From assembly GCA_905372345.1 (NCBI GenBank), contig CAJPPE010000112.1:1-5925 (forward strand): a stretch of DNA of 5,925 nucleotides, written 5' to 3'. The notes below the pieces were generated by a model. That model was not told the origin of the DNA. It made no database searches and worked only from the letters and a program-made list of their open reading frames with translations. Below are positions 1 through 5,163 of this stretch, piece after piece. Numbering within the stretch: position 1 is the first letter of the stretch; every line of letters starts with the position of its first letter. The stretch comes from an uncultured Treponema sp. Lineage in GTDB: Bacteria; Spirochaetota; Spirochaetia; Treponematales; Treponemataceae. The position numbers and the translations under genes were made by a program.

Positions 1-1653
1 AGCTTCCGTTTCATAAAGTTCTTCATAATTTTTATCATCTTCGGCAGTCTCAGCATCTTCTATTTCATCGAGTTCTTCGACTGTTTCGGCATCTTCTATT
101 TCATCGAGTTCTTCGACTGTTTCGGCTTCTTCTACCTCGTCAAGTTCATCTACAGCCTTAGCTTCTTCTACTTCGTCGAGTTTTTCGACTGCTTCGGCTT
201 CTTCTACTTCGTCGAGTTCTTCTACAGCCTCAGCTTCTTCTACCTCGTCGAGGTCTTCAACCGCTTCGGCTTCTTCCACTTCATCAAGTTCTTCTACAGT
301 TTCAGCATTTTCTGGCTCAGCGATCGAGGTTTGAGGCTCTGCCGGCTTAGGCTTATCTGCAACATTCTTTTGATTTTTTACTGCTTCCATCAAAAGGTTT
401 ACAAGTTCTTCAGCATTTACGTCTTTTAAGTTATGTGTGAAAGATTTATTTGTTGTAGTTTTGTTTATAATGTCAAATATTTCTTGCCAACTGTTTTGTA
501 AGAAATCATCTATTTCTTTACTCTTAGACTCAAGTACTTTTTTACCTAAGCCTTTCTTTATTTCTTCATTTACCTCATGTCTATGATATTCAAGCTCTTT
601 TTGTAATTCGCCCCAATTTTCTTTTTGAGATGTTTTTAAATAGCTTTTTAGAATTGACCAATGCAGCTGCTGAATTTTATTTTGTGCAATGAAGAGTTTA
701 TTTCTCTTTAAATTTAACAATAAGAAGGATGCTAAAAATACTGTTACAAATACTGTAAATATCAAAAAATATTTAACAGATGCCGGGAACATAAAAACAC
801 TTTTCTCGGTTATTCTGCCTACGTAGCCAAAATCGGATTTTTTTGTAATAAGAACCCAGCGGTCTTCTCCTTCAAGGCTTATTATACGTAAATTTTGAGG
901 CTTGCGTTCCCAGTCATCGAGAACAGCTTCTTGTAATTCAGGAGAAACTATATTATGGGTTCCTGTTAAAATTCCAATGATACTATGGGCTTGGTCTGAT
1001 AGAAGGGCTAAGCCGTCACTGATTGAAAGAATATTTTGCGAAACCAAATGATATAAAAAGCTGTTTCCTGAAATATAAAAAACCGCTGTTCCCCTATATA
1101 CCTCGTAGCTATCGTAAAATGGCAAACAATATAAAAGTACATCAAGATCCGTTGAAGCCGTAATTCTCACTTCTGAGTTGTCTGCTGTTTCTATATGCTG
1201 ATATGGAATTAAATTATCTGCATCATTATACCGCTTATAGGAAAGCATTGAGTCCGTTTTGTTTAGAATGTCTTCAGGAAAAGTACTAAAATGAATTTTT
1301 TGATATTGTGAACCGATTATCCTTAAGCCTGCAAATCCCGGTACGGTAGAGATTATTTTTGAAATGACATTATTTCTACTTTCTATGTCTGATTGGGCTT
1401 GCTCTTGTTTTACTACCGACATTAATGATTCTTCATTAAGAAAGCTTTTAAATAACTCGGTATTTGTGTCATTCCAAGCAATAAAAGCTCTTTCAATTTC
1501 TGAGAGGTTTTCATTGATGTGCCTTATTATGGCCGGTTTATATATTTTTGTTTCCGTAAAAGATTCATAATCTGAGGCTGTTAATAAAAAAAGCCCTGCA
1601 AATACAGCCAAAGAGATAACTAAACTTATAAGAACTTTTAAACCCGTACGCAA
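1..1653 (-). CDS. Two-TM putative sensor protein with acidic 12-aa tandem repeats (3' end off window)
   Basis: I do not recognise a named gene. The frame is open for 551 codons from a TTG at 1653 to base 1, so the C-terminus is missing. TTG is chosen because GGAG (1664-1661) lies 7 nt upstream, an in-frame TAG lies a few codons further up, and no ATG or GTG comes between; starting there also gives a complete N-terminal membrane anchor. Order of parts: TM1 at about residues 5-26 (LKVLISLVISLAVFAGLFLL); an extracytoplasmic domain of about 265 residues; TM2 at about 294-317, followed by basic LKRNK; a charged, probably helical cytoplasmic segment at about 318-430; a Pro/Lys-rich linker at 431-452; then seven acidic 12-residue repeats (453-536). 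The TM-sensor-TM layout and stretches such as GFAGLRIIG and AVFYISGNSF suggest a double-Cache-like ligand-binding domain (inference). No HAMP, kinase, cyclase or chemotaxis domain is visible before the edge, so its output is unknown. Confidence 0.82.
   Translation of the reverse strand, partial: MRTGLKVLISLVISLAVFAGLFLLTASDYESFTETKIYKPAIIRHINENLSEIERAFIAWNDTNTELFKSFLNEESLMSVVKQEQAQSDIESRNNVISKIISTVPGFAGLRIIGSQYQKIHFSTFPEDILNKTDSMLSYKRYNDADNLIPYQHIETADNSEVRITASTDLDVLLYCLPFYDSYEVYRGTAVFYISGNSFLYHLVSQNILSISDGLALLSDQAHSIIGILTGTHNIVSPELQEAVLDDWERKPQNLRIISLEGEDRWVLITKKSDFGYVGRITEKSVFMFPASVKYFLIFTVFVTVFLASFLLLNLKRNKLFIAQNKIQQLHWSILKSYLKTSQKENWGELQKELEYHRHEVNEEIKKGLGKKVLESKSKEIDDFLQNSWQEIFDIINKTTTNKSFTHNLKDVNAEELVNLLMEAVKNQKNVADKPKPAEPQTSIAEPENAETVEELDEVEEAEAVEDLDEVEEAEAVEELDEVEEAEAVEKLDEVEEAKAVDELDEVEEAETVEELDEIEDAETVEELDEIEDAETAEDDKNYEELYETEA
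46..297 (-). repeat. Seven in-frame 36-bp tandem repeats encoding an acidic 12-aa unit
   Basis: Seven abutting 36-bp units, read on the minus strand as VEELDEVEEAEA and variants, form residues 453-536 of the membrane protein. Unit variants in protein order are VEELDEVEEAEA, VEDLDEVEEAEA, VEELDEVEEAEA, VEKLDEVEEAKA, VDELDEVEEAET, and VEELDEIEDAET twice. Most units carry about seven acidic residues, with small hydrophobics (V, L, V/I, A) at every third position. The two units nearest the left edge are nearly identical in DNA: 53-90 and 89-126 match over 38 nt. A degenerate acidic continuation (AEDDKNYEELYETEA) follows to the edge. There are no spacers, and 36 is a multiple of 3, so gain or loss of copies would keep the frame. 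Confidence 0.95.
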
Positions 1654-1664
1654 TTTAAATCTCC
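1654..1664 (-). promoter_or_regulatory. Shine-Dalgarno and TTG start of the repeat protein
   Basis: Minus-strand GGAG (1664-1661), then a 7-nt spacer ATTTAAA, then TTG (1653-1651). This site decides the start: the frame is closed by TAG a few codons upstream and has no ATG or GTG in between. Confidence 0.75.
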
Positions 1665-1671
1665 AATGTCT

Positions 1672-1701
1672 ATTCTATCATATTTATAAGATTTTAGTAA
1701 A
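1672..1701 (-). promoter_or_regulatory. Candidate promoter for the repeat protein
   Basis: A minus-strand -35-like TTTACT (1701-1696) is followed by an 18-nt spacer and a -10-like TAGAAT (1677-1672), preceded by TG one base upstream (extended -10, TGATAGAAT). Transcription would begin at about 1665, leaving a leader of only about a dozen nucleotides that starts at the Shine-Dalgarno. That makes the assignment tentative. An alternative is a perfect TATAAT at 1776-1771 without a good -35, which would give a leader of about 110 nt. The rest of the 1654-1812 gap shows no ORF and no convincing terminator hairpin. Confidence 0.4.
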
Positions 1702-1812
1702 CCCCAAAATCAGATATAATCAATTAGAACTCAATACCTTATCGGTAAATTTTATCGAGGCTTTATAAATATTATACTTTTTGTAGATAAAATTTCAGAC
1801 TGAAGGGGTGCT

Positions 1813-3237
1813 TTATAAAACAACGGCGTCTAAATCAAAACCGTTTCGGGCTAAGATTTTTGCTTTTACAACGGAGCCGGGCTCTATCTGATTTCCGTCA
1901 TTATCTTTTGAGTTTAAATTAAAGTTTAAAACGACGGCTCCGTCAACTTCCGGAGCTTGAAACCAAGCCCGCCCAAGTGCTAAAAATGTCTTATCTTCTG
2001 CCGGAATTAGTTCTTCTATTAAGACTTCTATTTCTTTTCCTATAAAGGAATCCAGTTTTGTTTCGGTTATTGAGGTTTGGATGCTTTGTATTTCGGCAAG
2101 GCGGGCTTCTGCCGTTTTTTTTGGAATTTTTCCCTTAAAAGAGTATGCAGGGGTATCCTCCTCTCTGGAGTATATAAAGCCGCCAGACCAAAGAGGCTTT
2201 AATTCTTTTAAAAAATTGAGAGTTTCCTTGAAATCTTCATCCGTTTCGCCCGGAAAACCTGTCAAGAAGGTTGTCCGTATTTGCGGCTCTCCGTAAGGAC
2301 TTTTTGCTTTTTCAAAAGCATCCCGTATATTCTTTACGATATCAAGGTAAACCTCGGCAGAGCCATTTCGGTTTATAGCCCTTATTATTTTTTCTGATCC
2401 GGACTGAAATGGAATATCGAAATAAGGCAAAAACCTATTATCGGCCGTCATTATAGGAAGAATATCTGGAGGAAAGTGATCGGGATGGATGTAAAGTAAT
2501 CTGATTTTGAAGTTGCCGCTTATTGTTGAAATGTTTTTTAAAAGCAGGGCTAAACCGGAGCTGTTACCCCCATGCAATTCTTCTTCTTTGAAGTCATCTT
2601 TTCCGGTTTGATAGGCGGCAAGGTCTTGTCCAATCAGGTTAAATTCATAAAAGCCTTTTTGTAAAAAGGCTTTTATCTCATCGCAGATGTCTTTAATAGG
2701 CCGGCTTCTTAAGCGTCCCCTGATAATGGGAATAGCACAAAAACTGCAAAAGTTATCACATCCCTCTGTTATTTTGATATAGGCAGAACGCGGAAAGTTT
2801 AGTATCTTAGGCCTTTCTCCTCCGCAGATGCCTATTTGCGGTGGGATAAGTATCTTTTCGCTGTTTTTGCCGGCTAATGAGTCTTGAGGAAACATAGAGT
2901 CTATGAGTTGAGGCAGCAGAGAAAGGTTTCCGTTTCCAAAAATACCGTCTGCTTCAGGTAAATCGTTTTTAAGAACTTCGGCATAACGCTCTGCCAGACA
3001 GCCGGCCAAGAGAATCTTAGCCTTAGGGTGTGCCGCCTTAGCCTGTAAAACGGCATTTAGCGATTCTTCCTTTGCAGAATTAATAAAGCCGCATGAATTG
3101 ACTATTATTAAATCTGCTTCATCGGGATCGGAGGTGTCTTTCCACGATAAATTTTCCATTATCCCGATTATAATTTCGGCATCGACCTGATTTTTTGCAC
3201 AGCCGTGCAAATCCATAAAAAATTTTTTTTGAAGCAT
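1813..3237 (-). CDS. rimO: Ribosomal protein S12 methylthiotransferase RimO
   Basis: A 474-residue radical-SAM methylthiotransferase, predicted to add a methylthio group to the conserved aspartate of ribosomal protein S12 in the cytoplasm. The N-terminal UPF0004 domain has the three [4Fe-4S] cysteines C13 (HGCAKNQVD), C49 (NSCGFI) and C80 (AGCLAERY). The radical-SAM domain carries C160/C164/C167 in EGCDNFCSFC, followed by PIIRGRLRSRP. Later conserved blocks include DIPFQSGS, TTFLTGFPGETDEDF and YSREEDTPAY. The C-terminal TRAM region ends with GRAWFQAPEVDGAVVL; the APEVDG block is typical of RimO rather than the tRNA enzyme MiaB. Length is slightly above the usual figure of about 440. It is the last gene of the operon, starting 6 nt after the RodZ-like stop. 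No clear Shine-Dalgarno precedes the ATG, so translational coupling is likely. A second Met at residue 8 is a possible alternative start but also lacks a ribosome binding site. Confidence 0.96.
   Translation of the reverse strand: MLQKKFFMDLHGCAKNQVDAEIIIGIMENLSWKDTSDPDEADLIIVNSCGFINSAKEESLNAVLQAKAAHPKAKILLAGCLAERYAEVLKNDLPEADGIFGNGNLSLLPQLIDSMFPQDSLAGKNSEKILIPPQIGICGGERPKILNFPRSAYIKITEGCDNFCSFCAIPIIRGRLRSRPIKDICDEIKAFLQKGFYEFNLIGQDLAAYQTGKDDFKEEELHGGNSSGLALLLKNISTISGNFKIRLLYIHPDHFPPDILPIMTADNRFLPYFDIPFQSGSEKIIRAINRNGSAEVYLDIVKNIRDAFEKAKSPYGEPQIRTTFLTGFPGETDEDFKETLNFLKELKPLWSGGFIYSREEDTPAYSFKGKIPKKTAEARLAEIQSIQTSITETKLDSFIGKEIEVLIEELIPAEDKTFLALGRAWFQAPEVDGAVVLNFNLNSKDNDGNQIEPGSVVKAKILARNGFDLDAVVL
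2647..2676. repeat. Perfect 14-bp inverted repeat inside rimO
   Basis: Left arm ATAAAAGCCTTTTT (2647-2660) and right arm AAAAAGGCTTTTAT (2663-2676) are exact reverse complements separated by only GT. On the minus strand the arms encode part of DEIKAFLQKGFYEF in rimO. The RNA could form a long but mostly A-U hairpin. Its role is unknown, and coincidence of coding sequence in AT-rich DNA is possible. Confidence 0.85.
3194..3211. repeat. 7-bp hairpin near the 5' end of rimO
   Basis: TTTGCAC (3194-3200) and GTGCAAA (3205-3211) are exact reverse complements around a 4-nt loop. They lie at about rimO codons 9-15, in the conserved HGCAKN coding stretch, just downstream of an A8T6 run (3230-3217 on the minus strand). 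The hairpin could modulate early elongation but may be fortuitous. Confidence 0.5.
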
Positions 3238-3243
3238 CTATAT

Positions 3244-4362
3244 TTAATCGACGTCTACGACTATGAACTTAAAGCGTTTGGTTTCATCATCGCGTATCCA
3301 TTTAAGGTCTTTTACGATAACTTCTCCCTGGCGGCTGACTTCCAAATCTACGGTTTTACCGCCTGCAACTACTTGGAGTTTTACCGCATTTCCATTGGAT
3401 GCCCAAATTCTTAAACCGTTATTTGCTTGAACGGTAAGCTGTTCAGCCTTTTGATAATATCTTTCTTCACGATTAGCCTTATCCGCCTCATGTCTAAATA
3501 GACAGTAGCCTCTAAATGTAGCATTTAAGGTTACGGGGTAGGCTGAACCGCTTTCAAAAAGCACCTTGTAAGCTGTTGAGGCTGTAGAATTTTCTTCGGA
3601 AACAACTAAATCTGTTTCTTCAGAAGGGCGGCCCTGTGTAATGCCGCTTCCGGTTAATATAGATACCAGAGCACCTGAGGCTGAGTTATTTTTATCTATA
3701 TCTTCTACGGTAATTTCTATATCCATAGTCAAATCATTGTCAAGGTCTATTTTAATGGTTTGTCCCAAGCTTATTATTTGAGTTCCAAGTGCAGTTTTTA
3801 GGTTTAATTTAGGGCTTATTTTTTCTACCTCGAGTGTATATTCTTTATCTTTTATACTTAATTTTAAAATATCACCCTCAAATATTCTTTGTTCATATTT
3901 TTGTTGATTTATTTCATGTATTTTTGCTTCCCGAGTTTCACGGATTTCGGTTTTTACATTTGCCTCGCTGCGTTTTTGTTGTATGGCCGGTATCCAGCTT
4001 TTAAGTGCAAAAAATACTACTATAATTATCACGGCAATAGCCGCCAATACACCTAAGCCTATAATAAGGGGCTTAGACAAAGTGAATCTTCTTTTTTCTA
4101 ATAAGGCATCCGGCGGTAAAGATGTTTCTTGTATTTTAATTTGTTTATAAAGATTGGTTATTTCTTCGGGGTTAAGGTCTAAATATTCGCAATAATTTCT
4201 TAAAAAACCTACAATATACGGCTCTGCAGGGAAAACACTGTAATCATCGCTTTCCAAGGCTTCTAAATATCTTTTGGCTATATTTGTTTCTCTTGCAACC
4301 TGATCAAGCTCAAGACCGTTTTCTATTCTTGTTTCGGTGAGTAATTTTCCGATTTCGTTCAT
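3244..4362 (-). CDS. RodZ-like HTH/transmembrane cell-shape protein
   Basis: A 372-residue single-pass membrane protein with RodZ architecture. Residues about 1-72 are a cytoplasmic HTH_25-type domain (IGKLLTETRIENGLELDQVA, then RYLEALESDDYSVFPAEPYI, then GFLRNYCEYLDLNPEEI), which in RodZ binds MreB rather than acting mainly as a repressor. Basic EKRRF precedes a TM helix at about 98-120. A charged linker (121-157) leads to an extra beta-rich segment at about 158-240 that I cannot assign, then a low-complexity stretch. Residues about 275-355 resemble the RodZ C-terminal domain DUF4115 (YYQKAEQLTVQANNGLRIWA, then GGKTVDLEVSRQGEVIV). Family knowledge: RodZ links MreB to the peptidoglycan elongation machinery. 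The start is firm: GGGAG lies 7 nt before the ATG. It is the second gene of the operon, 20 nt after the LolA-like gene. The role is inferred from architecture; a membrane-bound regulator is the main alternative. Confidence 0.85.
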   Translation of the reverse strand: MNEIGKLLTETRIENGLELDQVARETNIAKRYLEALESDDYSVFPAEPYIVGFLRNYCEYLDLNPEEITNLYKQIKIQETSLPPDALLEKRRFTLSKPLIIGLGVLAAIAVIIIVVFFALKSWIPAIQQKRSEANVKTEIRETREAKIHEINQQKYEQRIFEGDILKLSIKDKEYTLEVEKISPKLNLKTALGTQIISLGQTIKIDLDNDLTMDIEITVEDIDKNNSASGALVSILTGSGITQGRPSEETDLVVSEENSTASTAYKVLFESGSAYPVTLNATFRGYCLFRHEADKANREERYYQKAEQLTVQANNGLRIWASNGNAVKLQVVAGGKTVDLEVSRQGEVIVKDLKWIRDDETKRFKFIVVDVD

Positions 4363-4374
4363 TATTTATCTCCC
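4363..4374 (-). promoter_or_regulatory. Shine-Dalgarno of the RodZ-like gene
   Basis: Minus-strand GGGAG (4374-4370) sits 7 nt before the ATG at 4362, inside the 20-nt gap after the LolA-like stop codon. It is the clearest ribosome binding site in the operon. Confidence 0.75.
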
Positions 4375-4382
4375 ATACCAAA

Positions 4383-5051
4383 TTAATCGACAAAAAGAAA
4401 ATCATTAAAAGACTTTGCTGTAGAAGGGGCATCAAAAACAAAATTTCTGCTTCCTACTCCGGTATTTATTCTGTAATTATAAAAATCGAATGTAATTTTA
4501 CCGCCGGAAACAGGAATTGCTTCAATTCTGCGTATCAGTTTACCGTCAGGATAAATCATAACACGCAAGGTTTTAAAGGTCTCGGTCGCAGATTTCCTAT
4601 TCATCAATAAAATTATAACCCTTTCAGATGAGCCTTCTTCCAAGGGCTGCGGAGCCGATGTCGCATCGTATTGAATTGTGTAACCTCTTTTCATAAGGGA
4701 AAGGCCCTGAGGGGTTGCCAGCGAAGAACCTCCGGCATTGCTCTGTTCTACATCCTGAGTCAAAATCGTTCTGTATTGAGGCAAGTAAATTGAAAGAGTG
4801 TTTCCGTTAAAAACAATACATTGTTCTGCGGGAAACCTAAAATCCAATCGCAGTTTATCCGGTCTTTTAAACATGGCCGTAGCCTGTTGTGTTGACGATC
4901 CGACGGTTATATTCATGTCGACAATGTAGTCCTGTATTTGTGCATACCTATCGGAAACTGAAGCAAAGACATCGCCTGCGGTAGTAATATTTTGAGAAAA
5001 ACAAAGAGAACTTATAAAAATAAATAAAATAGTAGTTATATTTTTTTTCAT
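4383..5051 (-). CDS. LolA-like outer-membrane lipoprotein carrier family protein
   Basis: A 222-residue exported protein. The N-terminus MKKN, then the hydrophobic ITTILFIFISSL and CFS before QN, reads as a signal peptide cleaved near residue 19. The mature part matches the LolA/LolB-type half-barrel pattern: an N-terminal helix (FASVSDRYAQIQDYIVDM), then strands with MFKRPDKLRLDF, IVFNGNTLSIYLP and YRTILTQ, and a C-terminal block FKTLRVMIYPDGKLIRRIEA ending in FVFDAPS. LolA carries lipoproteins from the inner to the outer membrane across the periplasm, which fits a lipoprotein-rich spirochaete. Divergence is considerable, so its substrate is not certain. A lipoprotein reading at C17 (SSLC) is possible under loose spirochaetal lipoboxes but is less likely. 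It is the first gene of the operon with rodZ-like and rimO. The promoter lies very close to the ATG, and the GCAGG upstream is only 1 nt from it, too near to be a normal Shine-Dalgarno. Confidence 0.8.
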   Translation of the reverse strand: MKKNITTILFIFISSLCFSQNITTAGDVFASVSDRYAQIQDYIVDMNITVGSSTQQATAMFKRPDKLRLDFRFPAEQCIVFNGNTLSIYLPQYRTILTQDVEQSNAGGSSLATPQGLSLMKRGYTIQYDATSAPQPLEEGSSERVIILLMNRKSATETFKTLRVMIYPDGKLIRRIEAIPVSGGKITFDFYNYRINTGVGSRNFVFDAPSTAKSFNDFLFVD

Positions 5052-5058
5052 ACCTGCT

Positions 5059-5088
5059 ATAGTAAAACAAAAAAGGTTATAAAGTCAA
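5059..5088 (-). promoter_or_regulatory. Sigma70-type promoter of the lolA-like/rodZ-like/rimO operon
   Basis: Minus-strand -35 TTGACT (5088-5083), 18-nt spacer, -10 TACTAT (5064-5059). Only 7 nt separate the -10 from the ATG at 5051, so the transcript would start at or next to the start codon. An overlapping alternative is TTAAAA (5104-5099), 17-nt spacer, TATAAC (5081-5076), which would leave a leader of roughly 20 nt. The promoter lies just after the urocanase terminator, which fits an independent operon. Confidence 0.6.
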
Positions 5089-5112
5089 GTAGAGGCTTTT
5101 TTAAGATTAGAT

Positions 5113-5150
5113 AAAAGACTCCAGGCAGCTTTAACTGTCCGGAGTCTTTT
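5113..5150 (-). terminator. Rho-independent terminator of urocanate hydratase
   Basis: Minus-strand AAAAGACTCC (5150-5141) pairs exactly with GGAGTCTTTT (5122-5113). After one mismatch the inner bases pair further (5 bp including one G-U) around a 6-nt loop. The stem ends in TTTT, followed by an AT-rich run. It begins 13 bp after the urocanase stop codon and lies upstream of the next promoter. Confidence 0.82.
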
Positions 5151-5163
5151 GGTATCGGCCGTT

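Noticed and set aside
46..297. CRISPR array or replication iterons
   Set aside because: The 36-bp units abut with no spacers, vary mostly at codon level, and continue an open reading frame.
1364..1570. Plus-strand ORF of 68 codons
   Set aside because: Antisense shadow of the TM-sensor gene; no ribosome binding site or recognisable domain.
1726..1760. Terminator after rimO
   Set aside because: Only a 4-bp stem (TACC/GGTA) is present and no T-run follows it, so I cannot support a terminator in this gap.
2081..2296. Plus-strand ORF of 71 codons
   Set aside because: Antisense to the conserved radical-SAM/TRAM part of rimO; composition follows the rimO codons.
2647..2676. Intrinsic terminator inside rimO
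   Set aside because: The stem has only a 3-bp GC core and an almost absent loop, and it lies in the middle of an intact gene.
1813..3237. MiaB (tRNA methylthiotransferase) instead of RimO
   Set aside because: The C-terminal APEVDG block and the N-terminal GCAKNQVD pattern fit RimO better.
3205..3414. Plus-strand ORF of 69 codons spanning the rimO/rodZ-like junction
   Set aside because: Antisense shadow with no domain or initiation signal.
4990..5003. Lipobox making the LolA-like protein a lipoprotein
   Set aside because: SSLC has Leu just before the cysteine, and cleavage after CFS gives a normal signal peptide; LolA proteins are soluble.
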